A model generated the notes under the pieces. That model saw nothing but the letters and a program-made list of their open reading frames with translations, was not told the DNA's origin and did not search any database. 64,000 bases of DNA, from the NCBI GenBank assembly GCA_013397435.1, contig VZRG01000533.1:186001-250000 (forward strand). The letters run 5' to 3'. This document shows, piece after piece, positions 1 through 10,010 of this stretch. Position 1 is the first letter of the stretch. The number at the start of each line of letters is the position of its first letter. The position numbers and the translations under genes were made by a program. Source of the stretch: Erythrocercus mccallii (Eukaryota > Chordata > Aves > Passeriformes > Dicruridae).

Positions 1-1148
1 CTAAGGAAAAAGAATGTAAGGCCAGGAAATGGCACAAGATGTGAATCTTGAGATAAGGTTGTAAGAGGAGATTAAAAAAAAGGATAAATTGTCCCAGGCA
101 AAGACTAGCAATAAGAGTGTCTAATCCACATTTTGGATTTGGTGTGGTATAATCAATTTTGTATTGGTTGGCAGGAGAAATTCATGTATTACTGTGTTCA
201 TTTTTTTTCATTTCAACTAAAAAAGAATCAGGAAGTGACCACATAATTTTTCTTTGTAAATATATTTTTCCCCCTCCATATATGCTGAACTGCATTATAG
301 TAAAAAGATGAAGTTACTTATGTGTGAACTTCTTACCATGTATTCTTATTCTGTAAGATTATTTAGGTATGATCTTCTTACTAGGGGTTCTGTGATAATA
401 TTCTCCGTGCCTGGACTTTGGCCAGTCTGTGGAATTACAATTCTTATGGCACTCTCATTCAGATTTCCACATTTTGTTTGCAAGTGGATACATTTCAAGA
501 GTATGGAACAATTCCATATTATACCAGCTTATCTGAAGTCTGCATTTGGCACATTATTATTATTCCATAGACTTCAGTGGACTTCCCATAATTTTTGGGC
601 TGCTCATGAGAACCACGGATATATATAAAAATAGATAAACACAAAAATGTACATATATACTTTTTTATACGACTTTCGCATGTAAATTTTTACCTGAAGA
701 TGTTGTACAGATTCCCTTATTTGGCTTCCCCAAGGAAGCAGTTTTTTATAAGTAGGATCATCTAAGTCACTTACTGAACTGAAAATGCAGAATTGCTCAA
801 TATAAATCAAAAAATTGGCATCTCAGTGATCTATGTTCACTTTCAGCCAGTGTGGAAGAAATGCACTTCAAATTGGTTTTTTTAGAGGAAGTCAAAGGCT
901 CTAGCTAGCAGAGAAATTTGCTTTCAGGAAAAGTTAATTGAAAGTCTCTAGATGAAAATTTCAACATGGACACTGAAAGTATTGATGGCACCTTGTTGCC
1001 CAAGCCAAAATTCATTCAATTGTCTAGGTTTTCAAGGGAAATTACTTCACAATAGATTTGACTAGAGATCCACTAATGTGAACTACTCAAATTTCACATT
1101 CTGAGCTGCTGTGCCAATATCATCTTGTAAACACCAGTGAAGAAATAC
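1..1148. other. Unassigned AT-rich non-coding DNA
   Basis: I see no repeat, RNA gene or credible exon here. The open frames present (up to 106 codons, at 308-628) have no recognisable protein family and are within chance expectation. The stretch ends where CR1-like sequence begins. Confidence 0.5.
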
Positions 1149-1460
1149 GGGTTGGAGCACCTCTCCTATGAGGAAAGGCTGAGAGAATTGGGATTGTTCA
1201 ACATGGAGAAGAGAAGACTTCAGGGTGACTTAATTGTCCCTTTCAGTACCTGAAGGAAGACCACAAGAAAGATGAAGAGGGACTATTTACAAGGGCCTGG
1301 AGTGACAGCACAAGGGGGGGTTGGCTTCAAACTGACAGAGTGTAGCTTTAGATTACATATTAGGAAGAAATTCTTCCCAATAAAGGTGGTGAGACACTGG
1401 CACAGGTTGCCTTGGAAGGTATCCCTGTGGGTATCCCTGGAAGTGTTCAAGACTAGGCTG
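1149..1460 (+). mobile_element. CR1 LINE 3' region, upstream half (split by an LTR)
   Basis: This is the 3' part of a CR1 non-LTR retrotransposon in sense orientation. It begins with the sequence coding the end of the CR1 reverse transcriptase ORF (the stretch resembling GGAGCACCTCTCCTATGAGG), passes through the ATTAGGAAGAAATTCTTCCC block shared with the other copies, and stops abruptly at CTAGGCTG. The missing downstream part resumes at 1962 after a 501-bp insertion. Short open frames in it are decayed ORF2 remnants, not genes. The copy is 5'-truncated, as is usual for CR1. Confidence 0.9.
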
Positions 1461-1961
1461 TGATGCTTTTTTCAACCTAGAAATGAAACAACACACTCTT
1501 TCAAGATAATTTAGTATAGGAGGTAATATGAAAGTGGATTTTTTTTGGAGCTCCAGGAGCAGCTGTGGAAGACTGGCCACAAAAGCCCACCCCCATGAGG
1601 GTGAATACAGTTTTATAAGTTTGGCAAATTAGCATAGCTGACAAAAAAAACCCCACCAATTAGGAGGAGCAGTGAGGATGCAACTCCCCCTCAGGTGAAG
1701 CCCCTTCCCTGGAGTACACCTTGGTACTGGCAGTATTTTTTTTATGAAAATGTGTTTTGAAGAGTTTTATTCTCAGCCCTGGTAGCCAGGGAGACCAAAA
1801 CAGGATAGAGGCCCTGGAATTTGTTTTGTCTATCTGTCTAGGGAAAGATAATGGAAAATTACTGGGAAAACTAGCCACTAATACAGTAGGCTACAAATAT
1901 ATGTATAAAGAATACAGAGAAAATATAAGAAAAAAAAAAGGCAAAAATCAAAATGGCATCA
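1461..1961. mobile_element. Solo LTR of an endogenous retrovirus, nested in CR1
   Basis: A 501-bp unit starts TGATGC and ends GCATCA, giving the TG...CA ends and short perfect terminal inverted repeat of a retroviral LTR. It is flanked by a 4-bp direct repeat GCTG (1457-1460 and 1962-1965). Removing the unit and one GCTG restores an uninterrupted CR1 sequence that matches the copy at 12301-12522. A 4-bp duplication is typical of gamma/epsilon-like class I elements, so ERV1 is the likeliest class; the family name is unknown. No gag, pol or env remains, so it is a product of LTR-LTR recombination. Orientation is uncertain. On the minus strand a TTATAAAA box (around 1611-1618) follows a CTAATTGG element at about the right spacing, which favours minus-strand transcription, but no good downstream AATAAA is visible in that direction. 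Confidence 0.82.
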
Positions 1962-2073
1962 GCTGGACAGGGCTCTGAGCAGCCTGGTCTAGTGGGAAGT
2001 GCCCCTGCTCATGGCAGGGAATGAGATGATCTTTAAGGGCTCTTCCAACCCAAACCATCCTGTCATTCTATGA
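1962..2073 (+). mobile_element. CR1 LINE 3' end, downstream half
   Basis: This resumes the CR1 copy interrupted at 1460. It runs through the block GGGCTCTGAGCAGCCTGG, the TCTTCCAACCCAAACCATCC block and the terminal TCATTCTATGA. The 3' end is therefore intact and the CR1 inserted in sense orientation before the LTR arrived. Confidence 0.9.
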
Positions 2074-2371
2074 CACGAACTGCACAAAGCACTTTAAAGG
2101 TGCCCAACACAGTTTGTTCCAGGGATAAACCTCTGGTGTAGAAAGAAGATAGGGAAATCAGAAGGGGTTGAAATGGAGAAAGGGAAGAATTAAAAATCTC
2201 TTAGGAAGGAGCAATGTCCCTATCAGGTTTAGATGGATGCTGAAGAAATAGAGAACTGGAAAAAAAGGGAAAAAATTATAAGCTCCTCACAGACCTTCAA
2301 AACCTACACTTTCTGACAAGATTGCTCTGTTAGGTCCCTACATTGTGGCACAATAAGCTTTCAAAAGTGCT

Positions 2372-2400
2372 TTCATCAAGTGAGCAAATGACTTGATGAA
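2372..2400. repeat. 10-bp inverted repeat, 9-nt loop
   Basis: TTCATCAAGT at 2372-2381 is the exact reverse complement of ACTTGATGAA at 2391-2400. About one such 10-bp hairpin is expected by chance in a window this size, so it is recorded as structure only. Confidence 0.75.
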
Positions 2401-4469
2401 TCCTTACATTATTTTTTCCTTTATTGTGTTGTCTTCTGATTGCCTTGCCAGATTAAGTCACACAAGAGCTTTGAAATGGGGCATACAAATTTCTACACTT
2501 TCCAGCAGCAATTGCCTGGGCAAACATCTATTATTTTAATAGATGAAATTATGAGGTCAGTCTTGAGTCTTCTGGCACATTCCTGAAATCTTCACTACAT
2601 CTCCAGAAAGTTGATGTGTATGTCAAACTCCTAAATTAAAGAGGTATGCTGAATCCCAGGTTAAATTTAACAGCTATAATAAGACAAACTATATGATTTA
2701 TCAAGTATTTCAGGAAGAAATGTGCTGCTGATGCACACTGGACTTGGTTCTATTCATTTTTTCATTCTTCTGCTAGCAAAAGCCTAAAGGGTTATTTTTT
2801 CTTATTTATTAATCCTCCTTTCAAAAGATTTTTCTGTCTTACAAAATTTCTTAGTTTTTTCACATTTTTCATTGACTGTAACAGAAATAACTTGCTACAT
2901 TTAACTTGGGGAGCCAAAACTAGCTTTGAGGTTGCCAGAATTATGGAAAAGATGCACTTTCCCCTAATATGTTCTTAGTTTTCTCTGTTACCAGATTTAA
3001 AAATATTGGTAGCACCCATTTATGGATGTACTTGTTAAGTAAGAGGATATCTAGAATTTTAGAATCTTTAAACCAGGCAGATTTAAACTGCATTTCAGAT
3101 TATTTTTATCTCTATGACTTCAGAATTTGATATGCACCATCGAATTCCAGTTCATTGATTTAAAAGTTCTCTTATTGGAAAGAAAACTTTCTGTTGCTTG
3201 GTGGGTTTTTGTGTTGTGCTGGGAATTTTGGAGGAAGCTTGGGAGGTAGGTAGGTGGTTTACAAAATCAGAAATCCAGTGATGAGTAAGTGAAGTGAAAC
3301 ACCTTAGTTTGGCTCTGGTTTTCATGCAGTGTAAGATTACACACAGATGGTACTGGACACTGGAGAAACTGGCTATTGCTCAGGAAATCTGGAAGATGCT
3401 GGCAGGGCATCCACAGGATGGTGTTCCTTCAGTCTCTTTTTCACATTCTGTGCCTTTCCCCCCAGTTTTTGGCAGAGCAGATCCAATATAATTATTAGTA
3501 TTTTTTATGTCATGCCTAAATTTTAACTTTGATTAGGTGTTTCATATTTAGAGGGTGTTATGTTTATCCAGTGGCTTTACTTGGCAAATGTTACTGCCAA
3601 GAAGATGACTATGTCACTTCTTACCCACAAGACCCCACAGACCACTCACTTTTTCAGAATATATCTGAAGGGCTTTGCTGAAACTCAGTATGCCAGGAGA
3701 GTGCCATGAAACTCCTGCAAAGCTGGAGTTCAGTTTTAAAATCAGTAGGTTTTGACTTCCAGTCTTTGTTTCTAGACATTTTTGGTAATTTCTGGCTGCA
3801 TTATGCTCTTGCTTCCTAGACTAATTAGTAAAGATAATTTAGAGCTATGGAAGTTAGTTTCTGTTTGGCAAAAAAATTACCAACAAGTGACATGGAGTCG
3901 GTGTATTTTCTTAGCATAATTGCCATGTATTTCAAATGTAGGGAAGAGTCAGATCCTCTGAACAGAAGCAGCACATTCAGCTCACAGACGGTTCTCTTTT
4001 TGCCAATGCCTCAGGCTAGGCATCTTTCCCTTATCCTACCAGACCTACACTGCCTCTCTTGCCTTCTTGCTCTCCAGAATGTGAAAAAAAGCTGTGCACG
4101 TGGTGATTATTCACATAACAGGGTTTGCAGCTTGGGAAACCCAATTAGATCAGCAATCCCTCCAATCCGTGTGCTCATTCCCAGTATCAGGAACTTACCT
4201 GCTCATTGCTTTACCCTTCCTATTCAGAGAGGCCTACAAGTCTGGCTGTTGCTAAGGCAGCCTCAAAGTGCAAAAATTGTTTTATATCAACATTCAGCCC
4301 CTTGAGAAAGAGAGGGGACAGTTGGCATATTCAAGAGCACTTGACATATTGCCAGTATTTTTGCCCGTGTGACTTTTTGACCTGTGAACCAGCACAGCAT
4401 TAGTTGTTCTGAAATAAAAACATCTCCGTTCCAGAAAGCTCTTGGCATGGTACATTGATTTTATTTATG

Positions 4470-4502
4470 TTTTTATACTAACTTGTATTTTTATACTAAC
4501 TT
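4470..4502 (+). repeat. Two-copy 15-bp direct repeat
   Basis: TTTTTATACTAACTT occurs at 4470-4484 and again at 4488-4502, a period of 18 bp. It looks like a local slippage duplication. Confidence 0.8.
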
Positions 4503-6420
4503 TTACTCTTGTAACTTGGGAATTAATTTTCATTTCGTTGTAAAATGTCTAAGATACTAGATAAGCGACACAAATATTATTGTTATAGATCTTTGTGTAT
4601 TTCTGAGTGCAAACTTGAACTTGCATTTGACAAAGAACATTTTGTTCTCTTTTACGCTGTTTGTTGGTATTTGCCATTTATAGAATTTTGTAAGACCAGT
4701 TAACTCCTGGTTATAATGCCAATATATGCACAGATCTCAAATGTTTCCTGCAGATGAGACACAAACATAGGCGAGAGGAAAAAATAGTAGAAATCTCATG
4801 AAGTCTTCAGATTGTTTTTTGTCAGGCTGAACATTAATTGCATCAGCAAGGATCCCCCACCAAGCTGTTGTAGCTTGGATATCCCAGCACTTGTTCCCCT
4901 GTGGTGTCAGAGTGCCCCATTGTTTAATTGCCAGCTTGGTTATGGGTGAATTTTCAAATGGAGTGTCACCAGAAGGTAGCAATTCCTTTATGTTTTAAGA
5001 TATGAATGAGCCCCAAACCCAGCCTGGTTTTCACTGCCATTGATTTGAAAAAGTTTTCAAGGTTGAATTTGCTAAAAATAGGGACAACTCACATTACCTG
5101 GAATTAATTCATGCTATTCAATTTACTGGTAACCAGGGGAGAGATACAGGCAAGTTAATGTCCCTCTGTTTCACGATGATTCAGTGCAACTAGAAAACCT
5201 GTTATTTAGAAGATAATTTTAGTTTGCCGTTGAGGTTGCAAGGCAGTAAATGGCTCCTTGCTGTATCCTCAGAGTTTACCCAGCTCATTTATGAGGCTAT
5301 TTATTGCCCAGTGTACTTAGAACCAAGCTAAATTATCACTACAGTATCAAATCTACATTAACTCCTCTCCCTTTTCATTCATTCCTTCCTTTATTTCTTT
5401 TATATCTTTCCCCACCAGATACAGCAGAGTGCTTACTTCCTCTGTATTGCTTTTTCAAATAGAATCAGAGCAAATCACATTAAAAGAGCAAAACATTTTA
5501 CATGTTAATTGCTGATGGTTTTTATTAGTTCCATGATTTTAAATGGTTAAAATTTTGTACGGTTTTTCTTCCTTGGGGGAAAAAAATGTGCTCTTGGTAC
5601 AATCAGTTTTTTTAGAAGGATAATTAATTGCTCGTACACAAAGTGAAGTGGTTCACTTATTCTGTTTTGGATCACAACCAACTTATAAAATCCTATTTAT
5701 ATGAAAATTGTCCAAACTTAAGATTCCCTTATGATAGTGGAAAATATTCTTGTAAGAGTTCACATACCTTTGCTTTCTCTCAAGTTGGATAAACACTGGC
5801 CAAGCATTTGCAGGGGTGCAATGCTTTCTAAATTTTACTGATACAAAAAGTTTCTTCTGTAGTTTAAGGTTTTTTCTAAACATTTTATACTGTGATATCA
5901 CTTGATAGAAATTGTTTATGTGTACTTTTTCGCGTGCACCACTTGTAGACCATAGTTTTATAAGATCAACTTTCTTGGTGTCTCTTTCTTGGCACCTCAC
6001 AGATTTGCTCCTTATTTAAATGCTTTTTATGATGGCTGCCTGATGTGAATATGTAATGGCAAATACTCTGTGAAAGTGCCCACAGACAAAGCCAATATGA
6101 ACTCTCAGTGTGGGAGGGCATTTGTGTGTATGTGTAAAAGAGAATAAACTGGAAACACCACAAGGATGCCGATGTGGCAGGTTATAACCACTTTATTTCA
6201 GCAACACTGACCTGCTAATATCAGGCATACAGTCCACAGTGTGGAGCATACACAGCTTCAGTCATTTGGAGGCATATGTGAGCAATTATCTCATCGGACT
6301 GAAATATAACTTTAACAATAATTCCAATTGATGTGGAGTTCTTTTTTTTAAGGGCAGTGAAGAAATTCTGACTTGTAGATGATTCATGGAAGGAAAGAGT
6401 GGCATCTAATTTTTTTGCTT

Positions 6421-6635
6421 TAATCTGAAAGAGGGTAGGTTTACATTAGATATTAAAAAAACATCCTCTGCTATGAGGGTGGTGAGCCACTTGGAACATG
6501 TTTCCCAGAGAAGCTGTGGCTGCTCCCCCATCCCTGGAAGTGCTCAGGGCCAGGTTGGATGGGGCTCTGAGCAACCTGGGGTAGTGGAAGTTGATATTTA
6601 ATGTCCCTTCAAACCTGAATCATTCTATGATTCTC
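6421..6635 (+). mobile_element. CR1 LINE 3' end, 5'-truncated
   Basis: This sense CR1 copy starts in the CTGAAAGAGGGTAGGTTTA block and passes CCCATCCCTGGAAGTGCTCA and GGGCTCTGAGCAACCTGG. It ends in the diagnostic ATTCTATGATTCT tail. It has small internal deletions compared with the copy at 12301; for example, the segment between GTAGTGGAAG and TTAATGTCCC is shortened. Confidence 0.92.
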
Positions 6636-7390
6636 TACCAGGTGAGGGTTATTTCCACCATTGTTGACAGAGATTGTGTGTGGATCACCCAAAGACTGAA
6701 CAAAAGATCTCCAGAGTTGCCACTGCAGGGGTAGGCAGGGGAGCTGCTACAGCTGCTGTGTGCTTCAGTTCCTCTTTCATATCTTAAAACATGGGTGCCA
6801 TTAAGAGAAAGCATAATTGCAAGAAGAGTTTCAATAGCCAGCTGTGGCTTGGGAGGCTGCATTCCAGAACATAGGCTTGAATTTTTTTTTGTCATGTCCC
6901 TGTACTCTGTAATTAAATTTTCATTGAATGGCTGACTCTGACTATTATAATGTAATCACTTACAGCTCTTGCGTGTAATTCATTAGAACAATAATGAGTT
7001 TCAATGAACAGGCTCCCCACCAGTGATGAACTCTGAATGATTTCTACAATAAAAATTAATTTGGGAGGGTGGCAGATGTAAGACAGATCATGGCATGCTC
7101 AAGATCTGTGCATACCTAAGTATAAATAATAAATACCCCTCAGGCAAATGTAAAATGTTGCAGCTTTTTGTGAATTCATTGTCAGAGAAGCTTCTCTGCA
7201 TTCTGGTACTTTAAAGCAAGAGCTGCCTCATCACTCAGGTTGTTGCATTTTTGGCATTCTTTATTTGATTGTCCATACCAAAATTTTTGATAGCCAGTTT
7301 TCCACCAGCTCAGCATCCCATTCACTAGTTTATCTCCAGATTTTCAGGCAGCAAATTTGTGATGAATCCTACAATTACCAGATGGACTGC
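6636..7390. other. Unassigned non-coding DNA
   Basis: No gene or clear repeat is seen. The stretch ends at TGTTACACCC, where LTR-like sequence seems to begin. Confidence 0.45.
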
Positions 7391-7776
7391 TGTTACACCC
7401 TAGTCACTCAAACCTCAGACTAAACCCCAGTTCTTTTGTTTGGGTAGATGCAAAGGAGAAAATTTCCACCAAATATTCTCAAGAGGTAAAAATACACAAA
7501 AGTTTACTGACAGGCTATAGAACATAAAGGAACATTGGCAAAAGAATAAATACAATATAATGTCACCACAGCAATTGGACATAGAAACCCATTCAATGTT
7601 ATGTTCTTTGAGAAGATTAGAAGAAAATTACAGAAAACCAGACATAGCTACCAGATTCCAAGGTTGTAAGGGTCCAAGATAAAGGTATAATTAAAGGACA
7701 ACATGCTTGCCTCGTGGTGAGGCTTCTTAAGGTGAGACTTGCAGTCTCTCAGCCCCTCAGGGGTGGGTTAGGTGAC
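7391..7776 (-). mobile_element. Probable partial LTR, cut by an assembly gap
   Basis: Read on the minus strand, this stretch has the layout of the R-U5 end of a retroviral LTR. A polyadenylation-like hexamer AGTAAA (TTTACT at 7503-7508) is followed by a T-rich run and then, about 110 bp later, by the terminus GGTGTAACA. On the plus strand it therefore opens with TGTTACACCC at 7391, a plausible LTR boundary. The other end would lie in or beyond the run of Ns, so no target duplication can be checked. Style and wording resemble avian ERVL-type LTRs, but this is inference. It could instead be unique sequence. Confidence 0.42.
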
Positions 7777-8093
7777 NNNNNNNNNNNNNNNNNNNNNNNN
7801 NNNNNNNNNNNNNNNNNNNNNNNNNNNNNNNNNNNNNNNNNNNNNNNNNNNNNNNNNNNNNNNNNNNNNNNNNNNNNNNNNNNNNNNNNNNNNNNNNNNN
7901 NNNNNNNNNNNNNNNNNNNNNNNNNNNNNNNNNNNNNNNNNNNNNNNNNNNNNNNNNNNNNNNNNNNNNNNNNNNNNNNNNNNNNNNNNNNNNNNNNNNN
8001 NNNNNNNNNNNNNNNNNNNNNNNNNNNNNNNNNNNNNNNNNNNNNNNNNNNNNNNNNNNNNNNNNNNNNNNNNNNNNNNNNNNNNNNNNNNNN
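7777..8093. other. Assembly gap (317 Ns)
   Basis: Unresolved sequence. Open frames that cross it are artefacts. The left flank is possible LTR sequence and the right flank is an A-run, so a repeat probably caused the break. Confidence 0.99.
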
Positions 8094-9119
8094 AAAAAAA
8101 AATCTGAGTAGCATATTTATGTTCAGACTCTTCTACCTTGGGAACATTTGGGAATTTTCAAAGTAGAGCTGTCTTTGTGGGAGAAAAAAAAAGAAAAAAA
8201 AAAGGGATAAAGAAAAGTGGTTTTGGTTTTTTTCAGCATTTTTTTATGTGTTGGGAATTCCATTTTTATGCAATCTCTGTGGTTGAATTATTAACGCCTT
8301 GGCACAACACAAGCTTAAGAAAAGACCAAGAATTACAACCAAATGAAGAGGCAAAATTCTTCATCTGGCTATCTTTGATTTTGAATGTAAAAATAAAAAC
8401 AAAGTATTCTTCAAAATAAGTTTTGCTGCAGAAAGTGCTATTCATAATGCATTTTTAAAGTCTCTCTGAAAAAACCCAGAAAGACGAAAGATGCAAATTC
8501 CTACATATTTAGAGTTTTCGGCGGAAAATGGGAGTTTTGTACTCTGCCTTGACTTGATTCCATTGAAGTATTAACCATGCAGTTGCAGTCTTGCAATGCA
8601 GAAAGCTGCCTTTCTTATGGATGAGGAAGTCTTGGGAAGCAGACATGGGTCAAAAAATATTCAGTTTTCAGATAGTTTGTGTTTCATGACAACAAGAAAA
8701 CTTCCCACAGTGCTTCCCATATTTGGAGGCAAAATAAGCGATGAATAAATCTGGAATACTGAACCCTGCATATAGAGTGGCTGTGTTGGATCCCTGTTAT
8801 AGGATCTGTCCCCAGAAAATTTAGCTCCTGTCCTGATTGCAGTTTCAGTGTAGGTATTACAGCATTGTCCTGTTTATGATTCTTATCTTTGGGCACAAGA
8901 CAGCGAACAAGACAATGAGGGTCTTGCTGATGATGCAGAAAAAAAGGGGCTGCGTTACAGACCGTATGATGAAGGGAAATAAGTGTTTGAGGCAACTTTT
9001 AGAACACCTCTCTGTCCTGCAAAGAACTTCTGTCCTGGTTTGTTGTTGCTTCCAAAAGGTTAGTTTGAAAAACTAGTAGTTACCACTGCAGCCTAGTTGG
9101 GACATTCCTAGTTCTGTAT
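8094..9119. other. Unassigned AT-rich DNA with A-rich runs
   Basis: It opens with an A-run right after the gap and has another purine-rich run near 8184-8216. No gene, RNA gene or recognised element is visible. Confidence 0.45.
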
Positions 9120-10010
9120 TCTGACAGATAAAGATGAATTGATCACTGAACTAGGTGGAAGCCTAGGTGCGAGCAATCATGACCTCATTTTATCTGTTTT
9201 GTGCAAACAGCGTTCTATTCTTTTGTTTTGTGCAATACAGCATTATATTCTTATATAAACTGTTCTAAAAACCCATTTTCCCAAAGCAGAAAACAATCAG
9301 GGGTAAAACTGAGTGGGAGAAAAATTTGAACATGAGAATATGCATGATAGTTAGGATTCTTTAGGAATGCTTTATTAGATGCAAAAAAAAAAAAAAGAAC
9401 CCCAAAAACCAAACCCAGCTCTACAATCAAGAAAGGTTGCTATGGCTAAAAAAAAAATCCAGCTGAACTAGAAGGAGAAGGAAATTACAACCCCTTTATG
9501 AAAATTAAAATAAAAAAACCATAACAGTATGTAGCAAATGAAAAAAAGGAGAAGCCCATCATAGGGAACACACACCAACATTTAAGAAAGAAAATCAGCT
9601 GCTAGAAAAAACCTAAATGCATTAATAAAGACTCCTCTGCACTCAAGAGGGTGCAAAAATCAGGAATTTCTAAAGATTTGTTCTTCTATGAAGAACAACT
9701 CAAATCTTAGTAGATATCTCAGCGTTAGAGAAAGATGACAAAATTTTCTAGTAATGTACATCAAGATGTAATAAATAGATATTTTTTAATTGGAAAGAAG
9801 CAGGATTATACTTTAGCATGATACTGAAATACCTTCAGCTAATATTTAGGAGATTAAACAGCAATAGTTAAAGCCAGTTATTAAAAGAATTGGCCATGGA
9901 GTGTCTTGAAGTAAAACTGTGGACACTGAATTAATCTTTAAAGATGGGCAAAATGCCAGAGTACTGGAAAAAAGGCAATGTGGTTGGAATAATTAAAAAA
10001 GAAATTAAAT
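9120..10010 (+). mobile_element. Decayed CR1-like LINE: endonuclease end and RT linker
   Basis: Two protein blocks in the right order identify an old non-LTR retrotransposon of the CR1/L3 type. At about 9127-9205 a frame reads LGGSLGASNHDL, matching the C-terminal end of the apurinic-type endonuclease (consensus GGSLGxSDH-[DE]), with Asn in place of the catalytic-site Asp. At 9941-10006 a frame reads KMGKMPEYWKKGNVVGI, matching the conserved stretch before the reverse transcriptase core (K-MPxDWK-ANVxPI-KKG). The intervening DNA is A-rich and full of stops and poly-A expansions, as expected of a long-dead copy. A further match, AATAAGTCCTGTCTGAC at 10440-10456, may be the RT block that usually reads NKSCLTN, so the relic could reach about 10.7 kb. 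Confidence 0.6.
9196..9251 (+). repeat. Imperfect two-copy direct repeat inside the LINE relic
   Basis: TGTTTTGTGCAA followed by ACAGC, then TATTCT, occurs twice with a period near 29 bp. It looks like a local duplication of the sequence just after the endonuclease remnant. Confidence 0.65.

Larger units (their letters stand above)
2074..6420. other. Gene-less AT-rich stretch
   Basis: Nothing recognisable as a gene. An open frame of 152 codons at 3847-4305 has biased, low-information content, no family match I can name and no splice context. Two small repeats listed separately lie within it. The area around 5100-5700 is AT-rich with homeobox-like TAATTA/ATTAAT motifs, but no function can be assigned by eye. 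Confidence 0.5.

Noticed and set aside
1272..1463. Open frame inside the first CR1 copy, and similar ones at 12281-12556, 19059-19337, 30196-30447 and 61558-61770
   Set aside because: These are decayed CR1 ORF2 ends or antisense readings of CR1, not host genes.
3847..4305. 152-codon plus-strand open frame
   Set aside because: No domain, no splice context, no start context worth noting, and a length within chance expectation for six frames of 64 kb.
7714..8166. Open frames crossing the first N-run
   Set aside because: They consist mostly of unknown residues; the same holds for frames crossing 56998-57332.
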